Below are positions 8,366 to 17,830 of a DNA stretch of 64,000 nt, piece after piece. The first letter of the stretch is position 1. Each line of letters starts with the position of its first letter. The stretch lies in NCBI RefSeq assembly GCF_021283305.1, contig NZ_JAJSOK010000030.1, positions 1-64,000 of the forward strand. Reading direction: 5' to 3'. Position numbers and translations under genes: made by a program. The DNA comes from Pseudonocardia kujensis (lineage in GTDB: Bacteria; Actinomycetota; Actinomycetes; Mycobacteriales; Pseudonocardiaceae). The notes below the pieces were generated by a model. That model had not been told where the DNA came from. It was given only the letters and a program-made list of their open reading frames with translations, and ran no database searches.

Positions 8366-9305
8366 GCGCGTCCTCGGCGAGGCGGGCGGCGAGCCGCGCC
8401 ACCGCCTCGCGCACCTCGTCGGGCCGCAGCACGGTGAACCGCCAGGCGAGACCGGCGAGGGCGCGGGCCATCCCGTCCGGGTCCTCGGCCCGGGCGCGCA
8501 GCAGCGCACCGCCGGGATGGGGCTCGACGGCGCCGAGCCAGGCCGGCCAGCGGCGGGCGACGTCGTCGGGCGGGCCCTGCACCAGGACCTCCACCTCGAA
8601 CCGGTAGGGCACCCCCGCCAGCCCGGCCACGACGTGGGCCACCGGGTCGAAGCCCTCCGGCGCGACGAACCCGGCGCCGGGCGGCCCGACCCGCGCGACC
8701 CGGTCGAGCCGGAAGGTCCGCACCGCCCCGCGGCGGTGGTCGTGGCCGGTCACGTACCACCGTCCGGAGTGGAACACGAGCCCGTAGGGGTCCAGCTCGC
8801 GGGTGCTCTCCTCGCCCCGCCAGGAGCGGTAGTCCAGCCGTACCCGCCGTCGGTCCCGCACCGCCTCGCCGAGGGCGAGCAGGACGTCGGCGGCCGGGGC
8901 GGTGCCGTCGCGGGCGGCCGTGGTGAAGCCGAGCGTGCCGGCGACGGCGGCGACCCGGTCCCGGAGCTCGGCGGGCAGCACCCGCTCCACCTTCGCCCGC
9001 GCGCTCGCCACCGCGGGCGCGGCCGCGTGCATCCCGGTGCGCTCGGCGGCCAGCAGCCCGAGCACCACGGCGACGGCCTCGTCGCCGGACAGCATGAGCG
9101 GCGGGAGCTTGTACCCGGGCAGGAGCCGGTAGCCGCCGTACCGCCCGCGCTCCGCGACGACCGGCACCCCGAGCCCCTCCAGGGCGGCGACGTACCGGCG
9201 GACGGTCCGGACGTCGACCTCCAGCCGCCCGGCCAGCTCCGGTCCGGTCAGCCCGGGCCGGGCCTGGAGGAGCTCGAGGAGCGCGAGTACGCGACCGGCC
9301 GACAT
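8331..9305 (-). CDS. WYL-domain HTH transcriptional regulator
   Basis: A 324-residue regulator with an N-terminal winged HTH (residues 1-60, containing LTGPELAGRLEVDVRTVRRY) and a C-terminal WYL domain. The WYL domain includes RRVRLDYRSW, RELDPYGLVFHSGRWYVTGHD and TFRLDRV, followed by a WCX-type tail. It is divergent from the hydrolase at 9359 with a 53-base gap and probably controls it. WYL proteins usually sense small molecules or nucleic acids; the ligand here is unknown. The last residues (PGRSTDP) are encoded by the 41-bp repeat array, so the natural C-terminus may have been altered. Confidence 0.88.
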   Translation of the reverse strand: MSAGRVLALLELLQARPGLTGPELAGRLEVDVRTVRRYVAALEGLGVPVVAERGRYGGYRLLPGYKLPPLMLSGDEAVAVVLGLLAAERTGMHAAAPAVASARAKVERVLPAELRDRVAAVAGTLGFTTAARDGTAPAADVLLALGEAVRDRRRVRLDYRSWRGEESTRELDPYGLVFHSGRWYVTGHDHRRGAVRTFRLDRVARVGPPGAGFVAPEGFDPVAHVVAGLAGVPYRFEVEVLVQGPPDDVARRWPAWLGAVEPHPGGALLRARAEDPDGMARALAGLAWRFTVLRPDEVREAVARLAARLAEDALDPAPGRSTDP

Positions 9306-9358
9306 CCCCCGAGTAAACAGGACCGTTTCCGCCCTGTATCGGCCCTACCGTTTCCCGC

Positions 9359-10075
9359 ATGACGACGTACGTGCTGGTCCCGGGGTTCTGGTTGGGTGCG
9401 TGGGCGTGGGACGCGGTGGCCGCGGACCTGCGCGCCGCGGGCCACGAGGTCTACGCGGTGGAGCTGGGCCACGAGCCGGACGCGACGGCGGAGAGCCATG
9501 TCGACGACGTGCTTCAGGTCCTGGAGAAGGCGGGGCCGGCCGTACTGGTGGGGCACAGTGGCGGCGGGCCGGTCTGCGCGGCCGCGGCCGAGCGGGCGCG
9601 CGAGCGGGTCCGGCGGCTCGTGTTCGTCGACACCGGCCCGCTCCCCGACGGGGTCGCCCAGGTCGACTTCAACCCTCCGGAGGGGCAGGCGTGGATCCGG
9701 GCGCGGCTCGCCGAGCACGGCGGGGTGCAGCCGATGCCCACCCGCGCCGAGTTCGCGCAGCTGGGCACGAGCACCGCGGGCCTGGACGACGAGGCGTTCG
9801 CCGACCTGCGCGCCCGCGCGCTCGCCGAGCCCGCCGGTGTGATCCTCACCGGCGTGCGTCGCGGCGCCCCCGATCCGACGCTGCCGAAGACCGTGGTGGC
9901 GTGCAGCTTCACCGAGGACCGGGCCCGCCAGCTGATCGCGGCGGGGGTGCCGGCCTTCGCGGAGATGGCCGGCCCGGACTGGTCCTTCACCGAGCTCCCG
10001 ACCGGACACTGGCCGATGCTCAGCGAGCCCGCGGCGCTGGCCCGGCTGCTGGGCCGGCTCGGCGACCCGGCCTGA
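9359..10075 (+). CDS. Alpha/beta-fold hydrolase (esterase-like, small)
   Basis: A 238-residue hydrolase beginning VLVPGFWLGAWAW, a form common in the group of plant-esterase-like and HNL-like actinobacterial hydrolases. The nucleophile elbow is VGHSGGG (Ser67) and the catalytic His is in LPTGHWPMLS near the C-terminus, so the triad looks intact. The start ATG 9359 lies 53 bases from the divergent WYL regulator, which is likely its regulator. The substrate is unknown. Confidence 0.82.
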   Translation: MTTYVLVPGFWLGAWAWDAVAADLRAAGHEVYAVELGHEPDATAESHVDDVLQVLEKAGPAVLVGHSGGGPVCAAAAERARERVRRLVFVDTGPLPDGVAQVDFNPPEGQAWIRARLAEHGGVQPMPTRAEFAQLGTSTAGLDDEAFADLRARALAEPAGVILTGVRRGAPDPTLPKTVVACSFTEDRARQLIAAGVPAFAEMAGPDWSFTELPTGHWPMLSEPAALARLLGRLGDPA

Positions 10076-10280
10076 GCGAGCGCCGGAGGTTCCCCGCTCG
10101 CCCTGTGCGCAAACGCCGTTCGGCGCATTCCCTCGTCGTACCGGGACGCCCGCCCGGCGCGTCGCGCCGCTGAAGCCGTACCCGGTCCGCACCATGTCCG
10201 TTGAGCCTCGGGTCGGGCGAAGTCAACGAGCTGCACCGCGCCACCGACGCCGCGGCCGGCGAGTGCGAGGAGGTCGGACC

Positions 10281-10610
10281 GTGTCCCTGGACGCTGTGAG
10301 CGCGTACACCCTGGTCGTGGGCGACGAGGACGGCCCGGCCGACGTGCAGGTGTTCTCGTCGGCGGAGGCGGCCTGGCGCGCGCTGGACGCGGAGATCCGC
10401 GCCCGGTGCGGCATGCGGCCCCGCCCACGGCGGGTCACCGACCCCGAGGCGGCCGCCCGGCTGGCCGACGCGTGGCGGGCCGGCGAGCCCGAGACGCGGT
10501 TCTGGCAGGTGCAGGCGCACCGGCTCCCGATCCTGCTCCCGGCGATCGCCGGCACTCCCTCCCGGCCGACCGGCCGCCCGGCGCGCGCGGGTGTGTTGCG
10601 CAGCGCCTGA
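10281..10610 (+). CDS. Hypothetical protein, 109 aa
   Basis: I do not recognise this small protein. GTG 10281 is chosen because AGGAGG lies about eight bases upstream; a longer frame from 10194 has Arg-rich junk composition. It is predicted to be soluble, begins SLDAVSAYTLVVGDEDG and contains VFSSAEAAWRALDAEIRARCG, which looks like a beta-strand/helix unit. It stands alone between the hydrolase gene and the pckG leader. Confidence 0.55.
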   Translation: MSLDAVSAYTLVVGDEDGPADVQVFSSAEAAWRALDAEIRARCGMRPRPRRVTDPEAAARLADAWRAGEPETRFWQVQAHRLPILLPAIAGTPSRPTGRPARAGVLRSA

Positions 10611-10987
10611 AGGGGCCGGGAATTGCTGTTCCGCCGGGCATGGTTGCGCTTTTCGAATTCATAAGCCCTGCGCTCGATTTCACACGTGCGTCATGCCGGC
10701 GTCGCACCGCTGAACCACGGGCCCGGCGGTGAGGGGCCGCGCGCACGTCGCCGACTGCCCGGATCCTCCGCGAATGCGGTGGTGAGCAGATTTGTCAGCA
10801 CAAACTGTATCGATTCCATGATCGGTGTTGTGAGTCAATCGACAGTTCGCATCGATGTGTGGAACAGGGCCGTACCGGTAACCTCCGTAGTCATCTTTCC
10901 CCGTTACAGGCCTCGTCCCGACCAGGCGAGGCCCTGCCAGCATTCCCCGGCCGGGGAACGGGGGCCGGCCAGGCTAGGAGACTCACC
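10611..10987 (+). promoter_or_regulatory. Upstream region of pckG, no gene
   Basis: This 377-base stretch is clearly more AT-rich than the genes on either side. It contains a perfect TTTGT-CAGC-ACAAA inverted repeat at 10791-10804 and several ATCGAT-like short palindromes around 10810-10855. The pckG ribosome site (AGGAG, about 10977) is at its right end. A long leader of this kind suggests carbon-source control of pckG. No specific regulator can be named from the sequence. Confidence 0.5.
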
Positions 10988-12814
10988 ATGACCGCAGCGA
11001 CCGTCCCAGGCATCGACGATGCGCCCACGACCAACGCGCGCCTGCTGTCGTGGGTGCGTGAGATCGCGGAGTTGACGACGCCGGAGGCCGTCGTCTGGTG
11101 CGACGGGTCCGAGGCCGAGTGGGACCGGATGACGAGCCGGCTCGTCGAGGCGGGCACCTTCGTCAAGCTGAACGAGGAGAAGAAGCCCAACAGCTTCTAC
11201 GCCGCCTCCGACCCGAACGACGTCGCGCGGGTCGAGGAGCGCACCTTCATCTGTTCGGCCACCGAGGAGGGCGCCGGACCGACGAACAACTGGGCCGACC
11301 CGGCCGAGATGAAGGAGACGCTGCGCGGTCTCTTCCGCGGCTGCATGCGCGGCCGCACGATGTACGTGGTGCCCTTCTGCATGGGCCCGCTCGACGCCGA
11401 GGAGCCCATGCTGGGCGTCGAGATCACCGACTCCGAGTACGTCGTGGTCTCGATGAAGATCATGACCCGGATGGGCGCCTCGGTGCTGCCGCTGCTGGAC
11501 GGCCCCGCAGGCGAGAAGTTCGTCCCGGCGGTGCACTCGGTCGGTGCGCCCCTCGAGCCGGGGCAGCAGGACGTGCCCTGGCCGTGCAACGAGACGAAGT
11601 ACATCACCCACTTCCCGGAGACCCGGGAGATCTGGTCCTTCGGCTCCGGCTACGGCGGCAACGCGCTGCTGGGCAAGAAGTGCTACGCGCTGCGGATCGC
11701 CTCCGCCATCGCGCACGACGAGGGCTGGCTGGCCGAGCACATGCTGATCCTCAAGCTGATCAGCCCGGAGGAGAAGGCCTACTACGTCGCGGCCGCCTTC
11801 CCGTCGGCCTGCGGCAAGACCAACCTGGCGATGCTGCAGCCGACCGTCCCCGGCTGGCGGGCCGAGACCGTCGGCGACGACATCGCCTGGATGCGCTTCG
11901 GCGAGGACGGCCGGCTGTACGCGGTCAACCCCGAGTTCGGCTTCTTCGGCGTCGCGCCGGGCACGAACTGGAAGACCAACCCGAACGCGATGCGCACCAT
12001 CGAGGCCGGGAACGCGATCTTCACCAACGTCGCGCTCACGGACGACGGCGACGTCTGGTGGGAGGGCCTCGAGGGCGAGCCGCAGCACCTCACGGACTGG
12101 AAGGGCAACGACTGGACGCCCGAGTCCGGGACGGACGCCGCGCACCCGAACTCCCGCTACACCGTGCCGATCTCGCAGTGCCCGGTCGTCGCGCCGGAGT
12201 GGCAGGACCCGCAGGGCGTGCCGATCTCGGCGATCCTGTTCGGCGGCCGCCGCAAGACCACGGTCCCGCTGGTGACCGAGGCCCGCGACTGGCAGCACGG
12301 CACCTTCATGGGCGCCACGATGTCGTCGGAGAAGACCGCCGCCGCGACCGGCGGGCTCGGCCAGGTGCGCCGCGACCCGATGGCCATGCTGCCGTTCCTC
12401 GGCTACAACGTCGGCGACTACTTCCAGCACTGGGTGAACGTCGGCAAGGGTGCCGACGCCGGCAAGCTGCCGCGGATCTTCTACGTCAACTGGTTCCGCC
12501 GCGGCGAGGACGGCCGCTTCCTGTGGCCGGGCTTCGGCGAGAACAGCCGCGTGCTGAAGTGGGTCATCGAGCGGATCGAGGGCAAGGCCGCCGCGGCCGA
12601 GACCCCGATCGGCTACGTGCCGACGCCGGACCAGATGGACCTCGAGGGCGTCGACGCCACCGCCGAGGACGTCGCCGCCGCGCTCGAGGTCGACCCCGAG
12701 GAGTGGAAGCAGGAGATCCCGCTCATCGAGGAGTGGTTCGCCAAGGTCGGCCACAAGCTGCCCACCTCGATGCGCGACGAGCTCGAGAACCTCAAGCAGC
12801 GCCTGGGCATGTAG
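10988..12814 (+). CDS. pckG: Phosphoenolpyruvate carboxykinase (GTP)
   Basis: This 608-residue enzyme converts oxaloacetate plus GTP to phosphoenolpyruvate, GDP and CO2, the entry step of gluconeogenesis. The P-loop with the reactive Cys, PSACGKTN, is at residues 272-279. GTP-PEPCK hallmarks include KKPNSFYAASDPNDVARVEE (around residue 60), CMGPLD and IFYVNWFRRGEDGRFLWPGFGENSR near residue 500. Length is normal for the GTP family. The start ATG 10988 follows AGGAG at a good distance. A strong hairpin terminator follows. The nearby monocarboxylate permease would fit growth on gluconeogenic carbon. Confidence 0.97.
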   Translation: MTAATVPGIDDAPTTNARLLSWVREIAELTTPEAVVWCDGSEAEWDRMTSRLVEAGTFVKLNEEKKPNSFYAASDPNDVARVEERTFICSATEEGAGPTNNWADPAEMKETLRGLFRGCMRGRTMYVVPFCMGPLDAEEPMLGVEITDSEYVVVSMKIMTRMGASVLPLLDGPAGEKFVPAVHSVGAPLEPGQQDVPWPCNETKYITHFPETREIWSFGSGYGGNALLGKKCYALRIASAIAHDEGWLAEHMLILKLISPEEKAYYVAAAFPSACGKTNLAMLQPTVPGWRAETVGDDIAWMRFGEDGRLYAVNPEFGFFGVAPGTNWKTNPNAMRTIEAGNAIFTNVALTDDGDVWWEGLEGEPQHLTDWKGNDWTPESGTDAAHPNSRYTVPISQCPVVAPEWQDPQGVPISAILFGGRRKTTVPLVTEARDWQHGTFMGATMSSEKTAAATGGLGQVRRDPMAMLPFLGYNVGDYFQHWVNVGKGADAGKLPRIFYVNWFRRGEDGRFLWPGFGENSRVLKWVIERIEGKAAAAETPIGYVPTPDQMDLEGVDATAEDVAAALEVDPEEWKQEIPLIEEWFAKVGHKLPTSMRDELENLKQRLGM

Positions 12815-12829
12815 GTTCGCACCCGCGTC

Positions 12830-12864
12830 GACGGCCCGTCCCGGACACCCCGGGGCGGGCCGTC
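12830..12864 (+). terminator. Hairpin terminator after pckG
   Basis: Arms at 12830-12844 and 12850-12864 pair over 15 bases with one G-U pair and a five-base loop. It begins 15 bases after the pckG stop. There is no long T run, as is usual in GC-rich actinobacteria. Confidence 0.8.
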
Positions 12865-13020
12865 GCCGTGCGCGGCGGGTCCCGTCCGGGTGCCGTGATC
12901 GCGTCGTCGGCGCGTGGTCCGGCGATCTCCGCACGGCCGACCTAGGATGCGCGCGTCCGAGGCCGCTTCCGGGCGGAGGACGAGGCGCCTGCTGATCGCC
13001 GTCGATCGAATCGGGGAGTC

Positions 13021-13290
13021 ATGGCTGCACACAAGGAAAGGTCCGGGTTCCGCTGGAGCCCGTGGAACCTGCTCCTCCTGGTCCCGCTGCTGATGCTCGT
13101 CACGCCGTGGTTCAACAGCACCGACCCGGTGGTGTTCGGGATGCCGTTCTTCTACTGGTCCCAGTTCCTGTGGGTGCCGGTGGGCGTGGTGTGCGTGCTG
13201 CTCGTCTACCTGCGGACGAAGGGCGACGGCGAGTACGCGCCCGACGTCGACGAGCGCGTCGACGACCTCGACGAGGGGGCCCGGCGATGA
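13021..13290 (+). CDS. DUF3311 small membrane protein, permease partner
   Basis: An 89-residue protein with two hydrophobic segments (WNLLLLVPLLMLVTPWF and FLWVPVGVVCVLLVYL) separated by a short loop, then an acidic tail. This matches the DUF3311 family, which is regularly encoded directly before sodium:solute symporters of the acetate/monocarboxylate type. Its stop overlaps the start of the permease by four bases, so the two are coupled. A role as an accessory subunit is inferred from that gene pairing. Confidence 0.85.
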   Translation: MAAHKERSGFRWSPWNLLLLVPLLMLVTPWFNSTDPVVFGMPFFYWSQFLWVPVGVVCVLLVYLRTKGDGEYAPDVDERVDDLDEGARR

Positions 13291-14945
13291 TCCAGTGGGT
13301 GCAGCTGTCCGTCTTCGTCGTCCTGTTCCTCGTGGTGACGGTGATGGGCTTCGTCGCCTCACGTTGGCAGCGGGGCGGGGCGCTGAACCACCTCGACGAG
13401 TGGGGCCTGGGCGGCCGCAAGTTCGGCTCGTGGATCACCTGGTTCCTCGTCGGCGGCGACCTCTACACGGCCTACACCTTCGTCGCGGTGCCCGCGCTGA
13501 TGTTCGGCGCCGGCGCGCTCGGCTTCTACGCGCTGCCCTACACCGTGGTGCTGTACCCGATCGTCTTCCTGCCGGTGCTGCGGATGTGGTCGGTGTCGCG
13601 CGTCCACGGCTACGTGACGCCGGCGGACTTCGTGCGCGGCCGCTACGGCAGCTCGCTGCTGGCCTTCCTCGTGGCGATCACCGGCATCGTGGCCACGATG
13701 CCCTACATCGCGCTGCAGCTCGTCGGCCTCGAGGCCGTGCTGCGGACCATGGGGCTCAACGGCACCGGCATCGCCGGGCACCTGCCGCTGCTGGTGGCGT
13801 TCGTGATCCTGGCGGTCTACACGTACCAGTCGGGGCTGCGGGCGCCGGCGCTGATCGCGTTCGTCAAGGACATCCTGATCTACCTGGTCATCCTGGTCGC
13901 CGTGATCTACCTGCCCGCGAAGTTCGGCGGCTGGTCGGCGATCTTCGGCGCGGCCTCGGACAAGCTGGCCCAGCCGAGCCCGGCCACCGGCAAGCCGGCG
14001 GGCTCGATCCTGCTGACCGGCAACAACCAGCTGCAGTACATCACCCTGGCGCTGGGCTCGGCGCTCGCGCTGTTCCTCTACCCGCACTCGCTCACCGGCG
14101 TGCTCGCCTCGCGCGGGCGCGACGTGCTCAAGCGGAACATGGTGGCGCTGCCGGCGTACTCGCTGCTGCTCGGTCTGCTGGCGCTGCTCGGCTACGTCGC
14201 GATCGCCGCGGGCTCGAAGCCGATCACGAACAACGCGACCGGGCGGCCCGACACCAACACGATCATCCCCGTGCTGTTCGACGGCCAGTTCCCGAGCTGG
14301 TTCGCCGGCATCGCCTTCGCGGCCATCGGGATCGGGGCCCTGGTGCCCGCGGCGATCATGTCGATCGCGGCCGCCAACCTGTGGACGCGCAACATCTACA
14401 AGGAGTACCTCCACCGCTCCGCCACGCCGCACCAGGAGGCACGGCAGGCCAAGCTGGCCTCGCTCGTCGTCAAGTTCGGGGCGGTGGCGTTCGTGCTGTT
14501 CGTCGACCCGCAGTTCTCCATCGACCTGCAGCTCATCGGCGGCGTGATCATCCTGCAGACGCTGCCGGCCGTCGCGATCGCGCTCTACACCCGCTGGCTG
14601 CACCGCTGGGCGCTGGTGGCGAGCTGGCTCGTCGGCATGGCGTACGGGATGTACCTGCTCTACCTCATCCCGAACCCCGCGGCGAACAAGGCGCACTTCG
14701 GCGGCTCCGCGCTCACCCTGGACAAGCTGACGGTCTTCGGCTGGCACCCGTTCGCCGGCTCGCAGGTCCAGATCTACGTGGGCTTCGTCGCGCTGGTCCT
14801 CAACCTGGTGGTGGCCGTCGTCGTGTCCGCGGTGCTGCACGCGCTCAAGGTCGGCAACGGCGTCGACGCCACGCGGGGCGGGGACTACCACGCCGACGAG
14901 GGCTCGAAGCGGCTCCGTCCGGTGGCGGACGTGCTCACGCAGTGA
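13287..14945 (+). CDS. mctP: Sodium:solute symporter, monocarboxylate (MctP-like) permease
   Basis: A 552-residue SSS-family permease with about thirteen hydrophobic segments. The N-terminus shows the family's WGLGGRKFGSWITWFLVGGDLYTAY region split around the first periplasmic loop, then RVHGYVTPADFVRGRYGS. The middle has ALFLYPHSLTGVLASRGRDVLKRN, and GALVPAAIMSIAAANLWTRN follows. The DUF3311 partner points to the MctP/acetate-pyruvate-lactate group rather than proline or glucose symporters. Uptake of short monocarboxylates fits the neighbouring gluconeogenic pckG. Specificity is inferred. Confidence 0.85.
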   Translation: MIQWVQLSVFVVLFLVVTVMGFVASRWQRGGALNHLDEWGLGGRKFGSWITWFLVGGDLYTAYTFVAVPALMFGAGALGFYALPYTVVLYPIVFLPVLRMWSVSRVHGYVTPADFVRGRYGSSLLAFLVAITGIVATMPYIALQLVGLEAVLRTMGLNGTGIAGHLPLLVAFVILAVYTYQSGLRAPALIAFVKDILIYLVILVAVIYLPAKFGGWSAIFGAASDKLAQPSPATGKPAGSILLTGNNQLQYITLALGSALALFLYPHSLTGVLASRGRDVLKRNMVALPAYSLLLGLLALLGYVAIAAGSKPITNNATGRPDTNTIIPVLFDGQFPSWFAGIAFAAIGIGALVPAAIMSIAAANLWTRNIYKEYLHRSATPHQEARQAKLASLVVKFGAVAFVLFVDPQFSIDLQLIGGVIILQTLPAVAIALYTRWLHRWALVASWLVGMAYGMYLLYLIPNPAANKAHFGGSALTLDKLTVFGWHPFAGSQVQIYVGFVALVLNLVVAVVVSAVLHALKVGNGVDATRGGDYHADEGSKRLRPVADVLTQ

Positions 14946-15145
14946 CCCTGGCGCGGTGACGGCCGTCGGGGGAAGGCCCGGCGCCCGGCCGGCCGCCACC
15001 CCGCGGTCGTGCGGCCGAACGAGTGCCCTGCGTGACCGGCCGGCCCCGTACGTGTTGCAGGACGACACCACCGGGGTGGAACATCGTGGCCGCGCGAGCG
15101 ATACCCCCGGTGACCGCCGGGAACGGCGGCGGCGGGAGGTGAGTG

Positions 15146-17212
15146 ATGGCGGAGATCCGACGTGTGGTCCGCCACCTGCCGACGGCGGGTACCGGGCGGC
15201 AGGCTGGGCCGGAGGAGGAGCCCGTGGAGGAGGGTGCCGGCGGCCTCGATCCGCGCCCGCGCGCCGGTGATGCGCGTGGGCGCGAGAGCGGCCCCCTGGG
15301 CGGCCTGGTGGAGCTGCTGGCCGATCGGGCCGCCGACGAGGCGGCGTCCGCTCCTGCGCCGGACGGGACGGACCCCGCCGGCAGCCCGGGACCCGCGGGC
15401 CCGCCACCTGCCGACGCCGCCACCCTCGCCGCGGCCGAGCAGATCCGCGCCCGGATGGAGGCCGGCGCCGCGCCGGCCGGGCTGCGCCGGCTCGCGGAGG
15501 CCCTCGCGGGGGCCGAGACGGCTGCGGGGACCGCCCCCTCGATGGTGCCCCCCTCGATGGTGCCGCGGCAGCGCACCGCCGCGGAGAGCCCGGCCCCGCT
15601 CACGGACGTCGTCGCGGCCGTGCGCACCGAGTCGTTGCTGGTCCTCGAGGGGCACCGCCCGGTGGAGATCGCCGCCGCGGTCGACGACCTGGCCCGGGCG
15701 GGCATGCGGGTCGCCGTGACGGCGGCCGACCTGGCCCGGCTCGACGCCGTCACCCCCACCGTGGACCGGTTGCCCGCGCTCACCGGGCCCGAGCAGCGCG
15801 AGCTGCGGCTGCTCCTGGCCACGGCCACGCCCGCCCGTCGGGACCACTCCCGGCGCCAGCTCCCGCCGCCGCCCGCGTTCCCGCCGGCCGACGAGATCCG
15901 GGCGTTGTGCGCCCACGCCGACGGGTCCGGGCGGGCGCGCGCCGGCGGACCGGACCTGCTCCGGGACGTCCTCACCGCGCTCGCCGAGCCGCGGCTCGCC
16001 GCGGTCACCGAGGTCGCCCGCGCGGTGCGCGCCGCGCTCGACGCGCTCGACGCCGGCGAGGACTCCTGGGCCCGGCCGCTGCTCGCCGACCTCGTGCACT
16101 CCCGGCACCGGCCGGTGTTCGACACGGTGCGCGCGGCCGCCGCCGAGGCCCTCGGGATCGCCGACCGCTCGCGCGACCTCCCGCTCGTCACGCTCGCGGG
16201 CGGGCTGCCCGCCCACGCGCACGAGCTGCTCGTCGACTACCGCGAGTTCCTCGACTCCGGCGGCCGTGCCCGCCGGCGCTTCCGCAACGGCGTGCAGCGC
16301 GAGGTACAGCCGGTGCTCGACCTGATCCGGGTGGGCGGAGAGGTCCCGGCCGACGCGCGGTCGGTGCACGCGGCCGTGCTGCACGTCGAGCTCGCGGGCC
16401 GGCTCACCGCGGTCGACGAGGGGTGCCGCACGCTCGGCATCCCGACGCCCGACGACGTCGGGGACCTGCGCGCGCTCGTCGCGGGGCTGGGCCGCGTCGA
16501 CGAGGCGGCACGGGCCGTCGGGCAGCTCCGCCACGACGTCCTGTTCCTGCACCCCAGCTCGCCCATCGCCGTGCCGGACCTGGCGGCCGCCGAGCAGGTG
16601 GCCGCGGGGATCCTCGACGTCGCCGAGCACGGGTCCGCGCCCGAGGCGGCGGCCCGGCTCGACGCGATCGCCGACGGGCTGGCCGGGTCGGGAGCGGCCG
16701 CGGAGCTCAGCGCCGGGCACCGCGCGGCCGTCGAGGCGTTGCGGGCGCGCGACGCCGAGGCCTACGAGGCCGCCCTCGCCGCGCTGGAGCCCACCCGCCG
16801 GGAGGTCGCCGACCAGGCCCGCTGCGACGCGCTGCTGGCCCGGCTCCGCGCCGAGGACCCGGAGGCGGCGCGGGCGTTCGCCGACGGGCGCGGGTTCGTC
16901 TGGAGCGTGCCGCTGGAGTCGCTGCTGTCCCGGCTGCCGGCCGACGACGTGCTCGACGCGATCGTGGTGCTCGACGCCGCGGAGCTCTCGGTCGAGCGAC
17001 TGCTGGTCGCCGCGGCGGCACCGCGGCTCCTCGCCGTCGCGGGCCCCGACGCCCACCCCGCCGACGGCGGCGCGACCGTCCTGGGGGCGCTGCAGCGGGC
17101 CGAGGCCCCGGTCGTCGCCCCGCCGCGCCCGCCCGACCCCGGCGGCCGGGTGATGCGGCTGCCCACCGCCCGCCGGCCCGAGGCGCCGCGGCGGGAGCAG
17201 GCGGGCGCCTGA
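15146..17212 (+). CDS. Large hypothetical protein, apparent degenerate SF1 helicase
   Basis: A 688-residue protein of unknown function; ATG 15146 is placed six bases after GGGAGG (GTG 15143 is also possible). The order of segments resembles superfamily 1 (UPF1-like) helicases. Near residues 160-195, LVLEGHRPVEIAAAVDDLARAG occupies the place of a Walker A strand-loop-helix and is followed by MRVAVTAA, but G-K-T is absent. A long helical middle follows. Near the C-terminus, DAIVVLDAAELSVERLL and PRLLAVAG resemble motifs II and III, with Asp-Glu-Ala-Ser lost. If the reading is right it is a catalytically dead helicase-like protein. This is inference from pattern, and simple low-complexity resemblance cannot be excluded. 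Confidence 0.55.
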   Translation: MAEIRRVVRHLPTAGTGRQAGPEEEPVEEGAGGLDPRPRAGDARGRESGPLGGLVELLADRAADEAASAPAPDGTDPAGSPGPAGPPPADAATLAAAEQIRARMEAGAAPAGLRRLAEALAGAETAAGTAPSMVPPSMVPRQRTAAESPAPLTDVVAAVRTESLLVLEGHRPVEIAAAVDDLARAGMRVAVTAADLARLDAVTPTVDRLPALTGPEQRELRLLLATATPARRDHSRRQLPPPPAFPPADEIRALCAHADGSGRARAGGPDLLRDVLTALAEPRLAAVTEVARAVRAALDALDAGEDSWARPLLADLVHSRHRPVFDTVRAAAAEALGIADRSRDLPLVTLAGGLPAHAHELLVDYREFLDSGGRARRRFRNGVQREVQPVLDLIRVGGEVPADARSVHAAVLHVELAGRLTAVDEGCRTLGIPTPDDVGDLRALVAGLGRVDEAARAVGQLRHDVLFLHPSSPIAVPDLAAAEQVAAGILDVAEHGSAPEAAARLDAIADGLAGSGAAAELSAGHRAAVEALRARDAEAYEAALAALEPTRREVADQARCDALLARLRAEDPEAARAFADGRGFVWSVPLESLLSRLPADDVLDAIVVLDAAELSVERLLVAAAAPRLLAVAGPDAHPADGGATVLGALQRAEAPVVAPPRPPDPGGRVMRLPTARRPEAPRREQAGA

Positions 17213-17222
17213 GGGCGGTCGC

Positions 17223-17552
17223 TCAGCCCGCCGCGCGCAGGGCCGACCGGATGCGGTCGAGCAGCACGAAGGGATCGTCGGCCGACGGCTCCTGACGCTC
17301 CCAGCGGTCGCCGGAGCTCGTCGGGATGTAGAGCACCCAGCGCCCGCTCCCGCGCTCGTTGCGCAGCTGCGCGAGCGGGGTCGACGACCACACCGCGCCC
17401 AGCTCGGGGAACGCGGGCGGGCGGCGGTCGAGGATCGTGATGTGGTCGCCCACGGTCGTGTAGGCGACGCGGCGGTGCTCGCGCTCCTCGGCGGACAGGC
17501 AGTCCGCGCACCAGTCGGACAACCGGGTACGGATCTCCTCGGACACCCCCAT
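17223..17552 (-). CDS. DUF3024-like small protein
   Basis: A 109-residue soluble protein. The start ATG 17552 (MGVSEEIRTRLSDWC) is preferred because the upstream extension of the frame is Pro/Ser-rich and unlike protein. The body has HRRVAYTTVGDHITILDRRP, PLAQLRNERGSGRWVLYIP and a closing DPFVLLDRI. This order of a repeated basic strand and a W-x-L-Y strand is typical of DUF3024 proteins, whose role is unknown. It converges with the gene at 15146 with ten bases between the stops. Confidence 0.6.
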   Translation of the reverse strand: MGVSEEIRTRLSDWCADCLSAEEREHRRVAYTTVGDHITILDRRPPAFPELGAVWSSTPLAQLRNERGSGRWVLYIPTSSGDRWERQEPSADDPFVLLDRIRSALRAAG

Positions 17553-17830
17553 GCCCGCAGATGATGACGTTTGCGCGTCCGCCGGGGAAGGTCCGGACCC
17601 GGGATGTTCCCCTCCGGTGACCTCCCCCGCGCCCAACCGTGCCGCAGCCGGCGATCTCCGCGGCGGACGGCTCGTCCGCGCCGCTGATCGCCGTTCGGGA
17701 CCGGACGCCGCCACATCCGGCTCGCAGAGGTCCCACCCGGTGATCATGGACGGGGCTCGCCCGTGCGCGAGCCCCCGGCAGGCCGGCGGACGCGTGTGCG
17801 GGCGAGCGGGGCGGAGGTACGGTCACGGCC

